Assembly (NCBI GenBank): GCA_016290875.1
Contig: JAEEVL010000001.1
Location: 186,001 to 250,000 of the forward strand
Direction: 5' to 3'
From: Ruminococcus sp.
GTDB taxonomy: Bacteria; Bacillota; Clostridia; Oscillospirales; Ruminococcaceae
DNA: 64,000 bases
Part shown: piece after piece, positions 28,833-39,788 of the stretch
Layout: each line of letters begins with the position of its first letter
How positions within the stretch are numbered: position 1 is the first letter of the stretch
Notes under the pieces: model-generated
Database searches by the model: none
What the model was told of the DNA's origin: nothing
Seen by the model: only the letters and a program-made list of their open reading frames with translations
Made by a program: the position numbers and the translations under genes

Positions 28833-28844
28833 ACTTCCCTCCGT

Positions 28845-31187
28845 TTACTGGAGAAGTGCTGTTCCGAGAACTGTTTTCAGGTCGTCAGCAGGTACGAATT
28901 CTATTGCAGATTTAACCTCTTCATCGACCTCTTCGAGATCCGGAACATTTGCCTTAGGTATTACCACAGTGCGTATGCCGGACTTGTAAGCAGCCATTGT
29001 CTTTTCGCGCAGACCGCCTATCGGGAGAACTTTTCCGTGAAGTGTTATCTCACCTGTCATAGCCACATCGGAGCGGACTTTTCTGCCTGAGAGAGCCGAT
29101 ACCAAAGCTGTGGTCATGGTCACGCCGGCAGAAGGACCGTCTTTGGGCACAGCACCCTCGGGAGCGTGTATGTGTATATCGTTGTTTTTGTAGAAATCAG
29201 GATCTATCTTGTACTTATCAGCAACGCTTCTCACGTAGCTTACAGCTATCTTAGCACTTTCCTTCATAACGTCACCGAGCGAGCCTGTTACCTCTATCTT
29301 GCCTGTACCGTTGAGGACTATCACTTCGAGCGGCATGAGAACACCGCCCACAGAAGTCCATGCAAGGCCATTCACAACTCCGACCTGATCTGTCTTTGAG
29401 GAGATATCTTCGAGGTACTTCTTTACTCCGAGGAATTCCTTGAGGTCCTTGGACTTGACTGTGACCTTCTTTGTCTCGCCGGAAGCAATCTTTCGCGCTG
29501 TTTTGCGGCATATAGAAGCTACCTTTCTTTCGAGTGTACGAACACCTGCTTCCTTTGTGTAGAACTGCACGATGTCGTTTATTGCCTGGTCATCTATTTT
29601 GAGCTGTGAAGCCTTCAGACCGTGTTCTTTGAGCTGTTTCGGTATGAGGTGCTCCTTTGCAATGTGGAACTTCTCAACTGCTGTATAGCTTGGGAGCTCG
29701 ATTATCTCCATTCTGTCGAGGAGCGGTCCGGGGATGGCTCCTGTATCATTTGCAGTGGTGATGAAAACTGCCTTGCTCAGGTCGAATGGCACTTCGATGA
29801 AGTGGTCGCGGAAGGTGTTATTCTGCTCTCCGTCGAGAACCTCGAGCATAGCCGATGAAGGATCGCCCTTGATGTCGCTGCAGAGCTTGTCTATTTCATC
29901 AAAAAGGATGAGTGGGTTCATAGAACCTGCCTGCGAAACTGCTGTGATTATACGTCCGGGCATAGCTCCGACGTATGTCTTTCTGTGACCTCTTATATCT
30001 GCTTCGTCACGGACGCCGCCGAGTGATACTCTTGCATATTTGCGTCCCATAGCCTTTGCTACCGACTTTGCAATAGAGGTCTTACCGATACCGGGAGGGC
30101 CTGCGAGACAGATTATCTGTCCCTTTATCTCCGGGTTGAGCATATGTACTGCGAGGAACTCGAGTATGCGCTCTTTGACCTTTTTCAGACCGTAGTGATC
30201 CTTTTCGAGTACAGCTTCAGCCTTGTCTATGGAGAGCTTGGCTTTTGTGTACTTGCCCCACGGGAGATCGAGTACTGTATCGAGATAGTTCTTTATAACG
30301 AAGGCTTCCTGTGATGACGGCGGCAGCTTGTTGAGCTTGTCAGCTTCCTTCATCAGCTTGTCCTTGGTCTTTTCATCAGCTTTGAGCTGTATGATCTCGT
30401 TTATGTATGAGTAAGCGTCATCCTCGTTGTCTTCGCCGAGCTGCTCCTGGATAATCCTCATCTGCTCGCGAAGGTAATACTCCTTCTGCCCCTTGTCGAT
30501 GCTGTTCTTGGTCTGCTCGTTTATGAGGTTCTCGAGTTCGAGTATCTCGACCTCTGAAGTGAGGCAGGCAAAGAGTACGGACAGCTTGTTTATGATGTTG
30601 GTCTCCTCGAGGAGTGTCTGCTTGTCACGGTAGTTGAGCGAGCAATTGAATGTTATAGTCTCGAAGAGCTTTATCAGTGAATCCTGAGTCATAACAGAGG
30701 TGAGAAGTTCCTTGGGCATTCTCGGGAAGTATGATGAATATCTCTCGAAAATGTCCTTGACAGAACGCATTATAGCCTCTGATTCAACTTCGTCTATCTT
30801 TGTGCGGGAGTATGTGGGAGTACGCTTGACTTCTGCTCTTAGAGCGTCGCCGTCATCAAAGAGATGAACGAGGTTAGCTTTGTATGAACCCTCAACGAGC
30901 ACCTTCATGATGTTGTCAGGGAGTTTGAGCACCTGCTTTATCTCAGCGACTACACCGACTTTATAGAGATCGGAAGCTTTTGGCTCCTCGACATACGCTT
31001 CGTGCTGTGTAACGAGAAAGAGCTTTCCGCCGTCTTTGAGTGCGCGTTCAATCGCTTTGACTGACTTGTCTCTCGAAACGTCGAAGTGCATCACCATTTT
31101 AGGGAATGCCACAAGCCCTCTCATAGCTACTGTATAGAAAACGTTTGAGTTTTCGGTATTCTTATCACTTTTTATAGTCTGTTCCAT
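28845..31187 (-). CDS. lon: ATP-dependent protease La
   Basis: [13 protein letters not shown], catalytic [11 protein letters not shown]. Confidence 0.96.
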   Translation of the reverse strand: MEQTIKSDKNTENSNVFYTVAMRGLVAFPKMVMHFDVSRDKSVKAIERALKDGGKLFLVTQHEAYVEEPKASDLYKVGVVAEIKQVLKLPDNIMKVLVEGSYKANLVHLFDDGDALRAEVKRTPTYSRTKIDEVESEAIMRSVKDIFERYSSYFPRMPKELLTSVMTQDSLIKLFETITFNCSLNYRDKQTLLEETNIINKLSVLFACLTSEVEILELENLINEQTKNSIDKGQKEYYLREQMRIIQEQLGEDNEDDAYSYINEIIQLKADEKTKDKLMKEADKLNKLPPSSQEAFVIKNYLDTVLDLPWGKYTKAKLSIDKAEAVLEKDHYGLKKVKERILEFLAVHMLNPEIKGQIICLAGPPGIGKTSIAKSVAKAMGRKYARVSLGGVRDEADIRGHRKTYVGAMPGRIITAVSQAGSMNPLILFDEIDKLCSDIKGDPSSAMLEVLDGEQNNTFRDHFIEVPFDLSKAVFITTANDTGAIPGPLLDRMEIIELPSYTAVEKFHIAKEHLIPKQLKEHGLKASQLKIDDQAINDIVQFYTKEAGVRTLERKVASICRKTARKIASGETKKVTVKSKDLKEFLGVKKYLEDISSKTDQVGVVNGLAWTSVGGVLMPLEVIVLNGTGKIEVTGSLGDVMKESAKIAVSYVRSVADKYKIDPDFYKNNDIHIHAPEGAVPKDGPSAGVTMTTALVSALSGRKVRSDVAMTGEITLHGKVLPIGGLREKTMAAYKSGIRTVVIPKANVPDLEEVDEEVKSAIEFVPADDLKTVLGTALLQ

Positions 31188-31300
31188 GTGTTATCACCGC
31201 ATTTCTTTTTGCTTCATATTTATCCATATGCGGACGAAAAAGTTTCCGCACCTACTATTATACTATATTTTATAGAAAAATGCAATAGGCTGAGCGGAAC

Positions 31301-33253
31301 TTACCAGCGCTCCGCCATTGCCTTGAATTCTTCTTCTGTAACTATCGGGATATTGAGTTCTCTTGCAGTTTTGTTCTTGGACGAGCCGGATGTCAAGTCA
31401 TTGTTTATGAGATAGTTTGTCTTCGAGGAAACTGCCGATGCGACTTTTCCACCGTTAGCTTCAATGTATGCTTTTAGTTCGTTGCGGTTCTTCCATATAT
31501 GCACTGAACCTGTTATAACGAAGGTCTTGCCTGCTATCTCCGATGAGGTGTTTATCTCTTCGGGGGCAGCTATATCGAGCTCTGCTATAAGTTCACGGAA
31601 CTCTGCAAGATGTTTTTCATCTGCAAAGAAACGCTCATATTCTCTTGCAAGCACCTCGCCTATACCGTCTATCGCTGTAAGTTCTGCTGCTGTGAGTTTT
31701 TCAAGCTCTTCGGGAGTCTTGTATTCGGCACAAATTAGTCTCGAAGCTGCTCTGCCTATATTCGGTATGCCCATAGCGTAAAGGACACGGCTGAGCTCGG
31801 TATGACGTGAAGCTTCGGCAGCTGCTTCCATCTTTTCAAAGGACTTTTCGCCGAAGCCTTCAAGAGCGGTTATCTTTGCTCTGTGTTCTGCGAGGTGGTA
31901 GAAATCCCTGAAGCTGCTCACTATGCCTTCACTTATGAGAGTTTCTATCGTGGCCGTGGACATTCCCACGATGTTCATAGCGTCTCGCTGTACGAAATGT
32001 TCAAATCTGCCTATGTGTTTTGCGGCACAGTCCGGTGATGTGCAGTAGAGAGTCATTACATCATCGTCCGAGGAACTTATTTCTGTTCTGCCACCGCATA
32101 CCGGACAGACTTCGGGTATTTCAAGAGTTCCGGAAGCTGTTTTATTTTCAAGTATCTGCGGAATTATCATATTGGCCTTGTAGACGGTTATCGTGTCACC
32201 TATGCCGAGTCTGAGTTGTTTCACTATGCTGACGTTGTGGACAGATGCGCGGGAGACTGTTGTTCCTTCGAGTTCGACCGGTTCGAATATGGCTACCGGA
32301 TTGAGAAGTCCTGTACGGCTTGCTGACCATTCGACTTCAAGAAGCTTTGAATCAGCTGTCTCATCTCTCCATTTGAAAGCCATGCCGTTTCGCGGAGCGT
32401 GTGATGTCTCGCCGAGACTGAGTCCGTAGGCAACGTCATCGAGCATAAGAACAAGACCGTCTGACGGAAATTCGTTTTCGGCTATATTTTTCTCGAATTC
32501 GCGAATATTAGTTTCAAGGTCTGAGCTTGTCACAGGTACTCCGTATACAGTCTGGAAGCCGAGTCCTCTGAGCCATTCAAGGCGTGCGGCAAAGGAATTT
32601 TCCTCATATCCGTCAGCTGAAACGAGATTGAATGCAAAGAAGTTGATATTTCGCTCTGCTGTGACTTTTGAGTCGAGGTTGCGGACGGTTCCTACGCAGA
32701 GATTGCGAGGATTCTTGTACTTTGCTCCTTCATCTGCCTGAGCGTTCACGCGCTCGAAATCAGCGTACTTCATCAAACTCTCACCTCTGACAACGAGTCT
32801 GCCGGTGAAAGGTATCTGTGCAGGAATACCGATTATGTGCCGGGCGTTTGCGGTTATGTCCTCGCCGACCTCGCCGTCTCCTCGTGTCACAGCCTGTGAG
32901 AGAGAGCCATTCTCATAAGTGAGAACGAGGGTGAGTCCGTCGAGCTTCCAGCTGAGGAGACCTTTGTTGCTGCCGAGCCATGCCGTGAGTTCCTCCGGGC
33001 TTTTTGTCTTGTCGAGCGAGAGCATTTTTGATGGGTGGCGGACCTTTTTCAGCTCGGAAGCTACTTCGTATCCGACCTTCTGAGTACGGCTGCCGCTGAG
33101 TATAATGCCGGTATCTTTTTCAAGAGCTGACAGTTCATCGTATAGTGCGTCGTATTCATGATCTGACATTATTTCGACACCTGTATTGTAGTAGGCGTCG
33201 GCTGCTTTTGCGAGCTGTTCGTTCAGCTCTTTCATGCGTTCTATCTTATCCAT
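31301..33253 (-). CDS. ligA: NAD-dependent DNA ligase, divergent
   Basis: WKLDGLTLVL (KxDG), four-Cys zinc finger CPVCGG...CTSPDC, HhH and BRCT domains. Confidence 0.88.
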   Translation of the reverse strand: MDKIERMKELNEQLAKAADAYYNTGVEIMSDHEYDALYDELSALEKDTGIILSGSRTQKVGYEVASELKKVRHPSKMLSLDKTKSPEELTAWLGSNKGLLSWKLDGLTLVLTYENGSLSQAVTRGDGEVGEDITANARHIIGIPAQIPFTGRLVVRGESLMKYADFERVNAQADEGAKYKNPRNLCVGTVRNLDSKVTAERNINFFAFNLVSADGYEENSFAARLEWLRGLGFQTVYGVPVTSSDLETNIREFEKNIAENEFPSDGLVLMLDDVAYGLSLGETSHAPRNGMAFKWRDETADSKLLEVEWSASRTGLLNPVAIFEPVELEGTTVSRASVHNVSIVKQLRLGIGDTITVYKANMIIPQILENKTASGTLEIPEVCPVCGGRTEISSSDDDVMTLYCTSPDCAAKHIGRFEHFVQRDAMNIVGMSTATIETLISEGIVSSFRDFYHLAEHRAKITALEGFGEKSFEKMEAAAEASRHTELSRVLYAMGIPNIGRAASRLICAEYKTPEELEKLTAAELTAIDGIGEVLAREYERFFADEKHLAEFRELIAELDIAAPEEINTSSEIAGKTFVITGSVHIWKNRNELKAYIEANGGKVASAVSSKTNYLINNDLTSGSSKNKTARELNIPIVTEEEFKAMAERW

Positions 33254-33319
33254 AATAATTGCTCCTTATGGCAGTTGTCTTAATAAAAGAGGACTGTACA
33301 ACGGTACAGTCCTCATGAT

Positions 33320-34384
33320 TCACAGGGTTGCGTAGAGGTTCGTCTCCCATGCCGGTATATACAGCTGGTGACGTATATAGAGCTTGTATGAGGGATTGAG
33401 CTTCTTTATGAGAAGCGGCAGTTCAAATATATCCTCGTTCCTGTGGTAGAGAGCTATCATCAGCTTTGGAGCATAGTGCGCGATATTGAGCGCAGCTCCC
33501 CATATAGCTTCACGTTCAAAGCCTTCAACGTCCATTTTTATGAGAGTTGCAGGCTTTCTGCCAAGAATAGTGTCAACTGAAAGCGCTTGTACCCAGTTGT
33601 CAGACTCAGCTGTAATTGCAGACTGGCGTCCGGCTTTTGAGGAGAACGGCAGCTCACAGTCAATGCACCATGCAGCGGCATTATACGCATAAACATGGCT
33701 CATACCGTCGACGAACTTGGCGAGCTTGCGGAAATTTTTCCTGTCGGGTTCGAAAGCGTACACAGAGGCGTACTTGCCGTAGGTGTACTCGAGGAGTTCC
33801 TTGATAGTATCGCCGTTGTAAGCTCCGAGATCAACGTAGGTCTCGCTGAGACCGGGACGGATTATCTTCTTGTAGATCTCAGCCTTTGTGGAAGTAACGG
33901 CAGAGAGATATTCGATCTTTCCGCTGATCTTGAAATTTATTATATTGGCATAGACCTTGCGTGAATAGTCATCTGCAAGGCTGTCATAAACCTGCTGTAT
34001 CTTCTCCGCGTTTTCAACGCAGTATTCGTATGTGAAGAGTCCTTGTCCTATTACAGGCACATCCGGTACATAGAGAGTGTGGCGTGCAGCGATTGCGTGG
34101 ATCTTGTCCACTATCTCCTGATAGCCGGCTGCAAATGCGAGAACAACTACGAAATCGTCAACTGCTTCTTCAACTTCTGCCAGTTTGTGCACGCGATACC
34201 CCTCGAAAGAATGTCCTCTTACGAAATCGTCGCTTGCAAAAATTCCTGAAACAGCTATCTCGCGTTTCTCAAAAACTGACATTATTTTCAGAGCACCGTC
34301 GCCCATGCCGTAGATGAATATAGGACGTTTTTCAGCTTTGAGCCTGTCCCAGCAGGACTGTTTTTCTGTTATAAATGAAAGCAT
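33320..34384 (-). CDS. FkbM-family methyltransferase
   Basis: YVDLGAYNGDTI, YAFEPDRKNF, LIKMDVEGFEREAI. Confidence 0.85.
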   Translation of the reverse strand: MLSFITEKQSCWDRLKAEKRPIFIYGMGDGALKIMSVFEKREIAVSGIFASDDFVRGHSFEGYRVHKLAEVEEAVDDFVVVLAFAAGYQEIVDKIHAIAARHTLYVPDVPVIGQGLFTYEYCVENAEKIQQVYDSLADDYSRKVYANIINFKISGKIEYLSAVTSTKAEIYKKIIRPGLSETYVDLGAYNGDTIKELLEYTYGKYASVYAFEPDRKNFRKLAKFVDGMSHVYAYNAAAWCIDCELPFSSKAGRQSAITAESDNWVQALSVDTILGRKPATLIKMDVEGFEREAIWGAALNIAHYAPKLMIALYHRNEDIFELPLLIKKLNPSYKLYIRHQLYIPAWETNLYATL

Positions 34385-34401
34385 TGTATCACCTGCGATT
34401 A

Positions 34402-34812
34402 TCAGACGATGTCAAAATCGTTACTGGTGTCAACATCGTCGTAGTGATCGTGGAATCCCATCATATCTCTTCCTCTGATACCGTACTTGTCGCGTACTAT
34501 ATTGAGGTGCTTGTCTATGAGCTCGGATACCTGGCGGACATTCTTGATGCAGTGAACTTCCTTTGAAGGAGTATCTGCGTCACGGCTGTAGATTATAATG
34601 CTTCCGCATTTGAAAAGTCTCTGGAAGAATGGGAAGCGAACTTTTTTATCAGTTATCTTGTAGAGGTCTATCTCATCCTCGTCAACACTGAGGAAACCGG
34701 TTCTTGTAATGAATTTAGTTTCTGTAAGGAAGTAGCGTGTGAAAGAAATCGGCCATCCGAAGAGGGTGCGTTTCTTGTCAGTCCAAACATAATTGAATTC
34801 ATCTTTTTTCAT
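34402..34812 (-). CDS. PH-domain-like protein
   Basis: Short basic/aromatic protein similar to bacterial PH domains; pattern LTETKFITRTGFLSVDEDEIDLYKITDKKV. Confidence 0.5.
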   Translation of the reverse strand: MKKDEFNYVWTDKKRTLFGWPISFTRYFLTETKFITRTGFLSVDEDEIDLYKITDKKVRFPFFQRLFKCGSIIIYSRDADTPSKEVHCIKNVRQVSELIDKHLNIVRDKYGIRGRDMMGFHDHYDDVDTSNDFDIV

Positions 34813-34977
34813 CTATTATTACCTCCGTCCGGGTACTATAAATATAGTTGTGTTTATATTTTACCACAAATCGCCCTGATAGTCAACTATATTTTTTGCA
34901 TTTTTACATAATACAGCACGATTTTCGGTACAGGTGGTGTGCTTAGAGAAAAAATGGCGGAAATTTCAAAAAAACTC

Positions 34978-35006
34978 TTTACAAGTATACAATATTGTGG
35001 TATAAT
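34978..35006 (+). promoter_or_regulatory. rpsO promoter
   Basis: TTTACA-N17-TATAAT. Confidence 0.75.
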
Positions 35007-35012
35007 AGTATC

Positions 35013-35094
35013 ACCGCGTACTTGGACAAGGGCTTGTCCTCGACTTTCACCCTTCTCTGAGTTGTCGGAATATTTTTATACAGAGGTGCTTTCA
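35013..35094 (+). promoter_or_regulatory. rpsO leader with hairpin
   Basis: GGACAA-GGGC-TTGTCC hairpin in an approximately 80-nt leader. Confidence 0.4.
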
Positions 35095-35361
35095 ATGTTA
35101 CTGAAAGATGAAAAGACAGCCGTTATCGAGGCTAACAGAACTCACGAAAAAGACACAGGATCTCCTGAGGTTCAGATCGCTATCCTTACAAGAAGAATCA
35201 ACGACCTGACAAATCACCTCAAGACCCACAAGAACGACCACCACTCCAGAAGAGGTCTTCTCAAGATGGTTGGTCACAGACGTAACCTTCTCGCTTATCT
35301 CAAGAAGAAGGACATCAACAGATACCGCGCTATCGTTGAGAAGCTCGGTCTCCGTAAGTAA
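35095..35361 (+). CDS. rpsO: 30S ribosomal protein S15
   Basis: [39 protein letters not shown]. Confidence 0.97.
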   Translation: MLLKDEKTAVIEANRTHEKDTGSPEVQIAILTRRINDLTNHLKTHKNDHHSRRGLLKMVGHRRNLLAYLKKKDINRYRAIVEKLGLRK

Positions 35362-35423
35362 TTATACGTTGCTGAAGGCAGAGGGGATTTCCCCTTCTGC
35401 CTTTACGTCTATTAGAGATTTGA

Positions 35424-35499
35424 TGTTAGAAGTCAGAGGTAAGCCTCTGATTCGCTCTTTTTATGCACATAATGCGGCGGTTTGCCTCTAACTTCTAAA
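35424..35499 (+). promoter_or_regulatory. Long inverted repeat in pnp leader
   Basis: GTTAGAAGTCAGAGGTAA ... TTGCCTCTAACTTCTAAAC, with alternative hairpin CAGAGG-TAAG-CCTCTG. Confidence 0.5.
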
Positions 35500-35544
35500 C
35501 GCTTCTCTCTGATAGATATACTAAATTTTTTCAGGAGGCATTTT

Positions 35545-37662
35545 ATGTTTGAGAATTACAGAAAATTTGAAACTACCTATGCCGGCAGACCTCTCGTTGT
35601 AGAGACCGGCAAGACCTGCGGACTCTCTAATGGTTCATGCTGGGTTAGATACGGCGAAACTGTCGTTATGGCTAACGTTACTGCAAGTGCTAAGCCCAGA
35701 GAAGGCGTTGATTTCTTCCCGCTTTCAGTTGACTATGAGGAGAGACTTTACTCAGTAGGTAAGATCCCCGGATCTTTCACAAAGAGAGAAGGCAAGCCCA
35801 CAGAAAAGGCTATCCTTACTTCAAGATGTGTTGACAGACCTATCCGTCCTCTCTTCCCCAAGGACATGAGAAACGACGTTTCAGTTGTTATGACTGTTCT
35901 TGCTGTTGAGCCCGACAATTCACCTGAGATCGCTGGTATGATAGCTACTTCCATTGCTATATCTATTTCCGATATTCCGTGGAACGGACCTATCGCTGGC
36001 ATCAACGTTGGTCTCGTTGATGGTGAGATTGTTCTCAACCCCAACCTCGAGCAGAGAGCTAAGACAGACCTTGTTCTTACTGTTGCTGGTACTGCAGAGA
36101 AGATCGTTATGATCGAGGCTGGTGCTAATGAAGTTCCCGAGGATACAATCCTCGACGCTATCCTCAAGGGACACGAAGAGATCAAGAAGATGGTTGCTTT
36201 CATCAACGACATCCGTGCTCAGATCGGTAAGCCTAAGTTCGCTTTCGAGTCTATGGAAGTAGACCACGATATGTTCGATGCTATCGAGGCTTTCGCTGCT
36301 GACAGAGTTAAGTTCGCTCTTGATACTAACGATAAGAACGTACGCGATGAGAGACTCGCTCCTATCGTTGATGATATCCACGCTAATTTCGATGAAAAGT
36401 ATCCCGAGCAGATCGCTATGATCGACGAGTGCATCTACAAGCTTCAGAAGAAGATCGTTCGTAACTGGCTCTATGAGGGCAAGCGTGTTGACGGAAGAGG
36501 TATCGACGAAATTCGTCCGCTTGCTGCTGAAGTTGGTCTTCTTCCCAGAGTTCATGGTTCAGGTCTCTTTACAAGAGGTCAGACTCAGGTACTTACAATC
36601 GCTACACTTGGTCCTGTAAGTGATGCTCAGAAGCTCGATGGTCTTGATGAAGAAGATTCAAAGAGATATATGCATCAGTACAACTTCCCGAGCTACTCAG
36701 TTGGTGAGACAAAGCCCAGCAGAGGTCCCGGACGCCGTGAGATTGGTCACGGTGCTCTTGCAGAGAGAGCTCTTGCACCTGTTATCCCGCCCGTTGAGGA
36801 ATTCCCCTACGCTCTCAGACTTGTTTCTGAGGTACTCTCTTCTAACGGTTCTACATCACAGGGTTCTATCTGTGGTTCAACTCTTGCTCTTATGGACGCA
36901 GGCGTTCCGATCAAGGCTCCTGTTGCAGGTATCTCCTGCGGTCTTATCACTAAGCCCGACAGCGATGAATTCATGACAATGGTTGATATTCAGGGACTCG
37001 AGGACTTCTTCGGCGATATGGACTTCAAGGTTGGCGGTACTCACAAGGGTATCACAGCTATCCAGGTGGATATCAAGGTTGACGGTCTTACACCTGCTAT
37101 CATCAAGGAAGCATTCGAGAAGACTCGTAAGGCTCGTATCTATATTCTCGACGAGATCATGCTCAAGGCTATTCCTCAGCCAAGAGATACTGTAAATGAG
37201 TATGCTCCCAAGATGCTCCAGACTAAGGTTCCTGTTGAGAAGATCCGCGAAGTTATCGGTCAGGGCGGTAAGGTTATTCAGAAGATCTCCGCTGACTGCG
37301 ATGTTAAGATCGATATCAATGATGACGGTAACGTATTTATTAGCGGCATCAACGGCAACAACGCAAGAAAGGCTCTTCAGATCGTTGACACTATTGCAAA
37401 CGGTCCTGAGGTTGGAGCTATCTACCGCGGTAAGGTCGTAAGACTTATGGAATTCGGTGCTTTCGTTGAGATCGTTCCCGGTATGGATGGACTTGTACAT
37501 ATCTCCAAGCTGGACAAGCAGAGGGTTGAAAAGGTTGAGGACATCGTTTCTGTTGGTGACGAGATCGTTGTTAAGGTTACAGAGATCGACCGTCAAGGAC
37601 GTATCAACCTCTCACGCAAAGATGCTCTTGCTGAGATCGAGGCTAAGAAGAATAATCAGTAA
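35545..37662 (+). CDS. pnp: Polyribonucleotide nucleotidyltransferase
   Basis: RNase PH repeats, KH and S1 domains; GGAGG before ATG. Confidence 0.96.
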   Translation: MFENYRKFETTYAGRPLVVETGKTCGLSNGSCWVRYGETVVMANVTASAKPREGVDFFPLSVDYEERLYSVGKIPGSFTKREGKPTEKAILTSRCVDRPIRPLFPKDMRNDVSVVMTVLAVEPDNSPEIAGMIATSIAISISDIPWNGPIAGINVGLVDGEIVLNPNLEQRAKTDLVLTVAGTAEKIVMIEAGANEVPEDTILDAILKGHEEIKKMVAFINDIRAQIGKPKFAFESMEVDHDMFDAIEAFAADRVKFALDTNDKNVRDERLAPIVDDIHANFDEKYPEQIAMIDECIYKLQKKIVRNWLYEGKRVDGRGIDEIRPLAAEVGLLPRVHGSGLFTRGQTQVLTIATLGPVSDAQKLDGLDEEDSKRYMHQYNFPSYSVGETKPSRGPGRREIGHGALAERALAPVIPPVEEFPYALRLVSEVLSSNGSTSQGSICGSTLALMDAGVPIKAPVAGISCGLITKPDSDEFMTMVDIQGLEDFFGDMDFKVGGTHKGITAIQVDIKVDGLTPAIIKEAFEKTRKARIYILDEIMLKAIPQPRDTVNEYAPKMLQTKVPVEKIREVIGQGGKVIQKISADCDVKIDINDDGNVFISGINGNNARKALQIVDTIANGPEVGAIYRGKVVRLMEFGAFVEIVPGMDGLVHISKLDKQRVEKVEDIVSVGDEIVVKVTEIDRQGRINLSRKDALAEIEAKKNNQ

Positions 37663-37750
37663 AATAATATGCGCTTCCGTTTTCGGGAGCGCATTTCTTT
37701 TTATAATAAAGTAAGGAGCAGAGATTTATGACCTTCTGCTCCTTTTTGTG

Positions 37751-38401
37751 TCAGTGATAATTGTGGCTCTGTTTGAGAACCATATCCTTAACTTTCATGA
37801 GGGAAGTAGTTGTGCTTCTTTCATTTTCTGAGAGCTTCATAGTAATGAATTTTATTGTTTCCTCATAGTCAGGTATCATGATGTGCTCGAGTGCGTTTAC
37901 GCGGCGGCGTGTCTTTTCAATTTCATCCGCCATAAGCTGACAGGCTTTTTCTATTTCTGCGAGCTTTATCATTTTCGGAAAGACTTCGCTGAGAGAACTT
38001 ACAGCTCCGTCAAGGTCTATTGAAGTAAAAGCCATACCGTATGAGTATATGTCATTGGCATCACTGGTGCGGTACTTGGCATCAAAGACAGGAATATATA
38101 CGCTCATTACGTTTTTTTCGCCGACTTCGAGTTCAACCTCCTGCTTGGGAAGCATAAGAGCAGTTTCGAGTACCTCGCGCTGCATTACGGAACCTGCAAC
38201 TGCCATATAACGGTTGGCTTCGGAGATAGCCGCTTCGACTTCGGTGCGGAGTCGGCGGTTCTCCTTTATAAGATCCATAAACTGGCGCATAAGCTCATCA
38301 CGCTTGTCCTTGAGCAGTTTGTGACCTCTTCGTGCTGATGCAAGCTTTGTTTTCAGCTTGCTGAGCTCCATACGGGTGGGATTAACATTAAGCCTTGCCA
38401 C
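37751..38401 (-). CDS. atpD: V-type ATP synthase subunit D
   Basis: [37 protein letters not shown] start inferred. Confidence 0.9.
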   Translation of the reverse strand: MARLNVNPTRMELSKLKTKLASARRGHKLLKDKRDELMRQFMDLIKENRRLRTEVEAAISEANRYMAVAGSVMQREVLETALMLPKQEVELEVGEKNVMSVYIPVFDAKYRTSDANDIYSYGMAFTSIDLDGAVSSLSEVFPKMIKLAEIEKACQLMADEIEKTRRRVNALEHIMIPDYEETIKFITMKLSENERSTTTSLMKVKDMVLKQSHNYH

Positions 38402-39788
38402 TTGCCTCACCCCGCTCCTGAGTATCATAATACTTCACAAGGTATTCTTCCCTGATACGGCGCAGCTCGCTGCGCGGGAGGAGCTTCAGCAGCTCCCAGC
38501 CGATGGAAAGTGTATCTTCGATAGTGCGGTCGTTATCAAAGCCCTGTGATACGTATCTGCGCTCAAATTCGTCTGCAAACTTTGCATAGAGCAAGTCAGT
38601 AGGTGCTAGGGCGGCTTCACCGAGTACGACCATGAGTTCCTTTGCATCCTTTCCTCTTGCATACGCAGAGAAAAGCTGATTCATTGTGTCGGAGTGGTCT
38701 GCTCTTGTCTTTCCCTCTCCTATACCCTTGTCCTTGAGTCGCGAGAGTGACGGAAGAACATCAACAGGAGGATTTATGCCTTTTCTGTAAAGTTCACGGG
38801 AGAGAATTATCTGTCCTTCTGTGATATATCCGGTAAGGTCAGGGATAGGATGAGTCTTGTCGTCCTCAGGCATTGTCAGAATTGGTATCATTGTGATACT
38901 TCCATCTTTGCCGTCCTGGCGTCCTGCACGTTCGTATATAGTTGCAAGATCTGTGTACATATATCCCGGGTAGCCTCTTCGTCCGGGAACTTCCTTACGT
39001 GCTGCTGATACCTCACGAAGAGCATCAGCATAGTTTGTAATATCTGTGAGAATTACAAGGACGTGCATACCCTTTTCAAATGCAAGGTACTCTGCTGCGG
39101 TCAGTGCCATTTTAGGTGTTGCAAGGCGCTCTATAGCAGAGTCGTTTGCAAGGTTTATGAACAGTACAGTTCTGTCAAGAGCTCCGGTCGAGCGGAAGCT
39201 GTTTACGAAGTATTCAGACTCCTCAAATGTGATACCCATAGCTGCAAACACCACGGCAAAGTTCTCCCCTGTTCCGCGTACCTTAGCTTGTCTTGCTATC
39301 TGTGCTGCGAACTGTGCGTGCGGAAGTCCGCTTGCTGAGAATATAGGCAGTTTTTGACCTCTTACGAGTGTATTCAGACCGTCTATAGCTGACACGCCTG
39401 TCTGTATGAATTCCTGCGGATACTTTCTTGCTACCGGGTTCATTGGCAGACCATTTACGTCCATACGCATATCAGGTATTATCTCCGGTCCGTCGTCGAT
39501 AGGACGTCCCATACCGTCAAAAACTCGTCCGAGCATATCTTCGGATACTCCAAGTTCCATTTGGTGACCTGAAAAGACTACACTGCTATCCTTAAGGTTA
39601 ATTCCTGCTGCATTCTCGAAGAGCTGAACTAGTGCATTTGAGCCATCGATCTCAAGAACACGGCATCTTCTTCTCTCACCGTTGCTGAGCCTAATTTCTG
39701 CGAGCTCTCCGTAGGAAACATTCTCAACGTCCTTGACAAGCAGCAGAGGACCTGCAGCTTCTTCAATTGTTCTGTATTCTCTTGGCAT
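38388..39788 (-). CDS. atpB: V-type ATP synthase subunit B
   Basis: [25 protein letters not shown]. Confidence 0.95.
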   Translation of the reverse strand: MPREYRTIEEAAGPLLLVKDVENVSYGELAEIRLSNGERRRCRVLEIDGSNALVQLFENAAGINLKDSSVVFSGHQMELGVSEDMLGRVFDGMGRPIDDGPEIIPDMRMDVNGLPMNPVARKYPQEFIQTGVSAIDGLNTLVRGQKLPIFSASGLPHAQFAAQIARQAKVRGTGENFAVVFAAMGITFEESEYFVNSFRSTGALDRTVLFINLANDSAIERLATPKMALTAAEYLAFEKGMHVLVILTDITNYADALREVSAARKEVPGRRGYPGYMYTDLATIYERAGRQDGKDGSITMIPILTMPEDDKTHPIPDLTGYITEGQIILSRELYRKGINPPVDVLPSLSRLKDKGIGEGKTRADHSDTMNQLFSAYARGKDAKELMVVLGEAALAPTDLLYAKFADEFERRYVSQGFDNDRTIEDTLSIGWELLKLLPRSELRRIREEYLVKYYDTQERGEASGKA

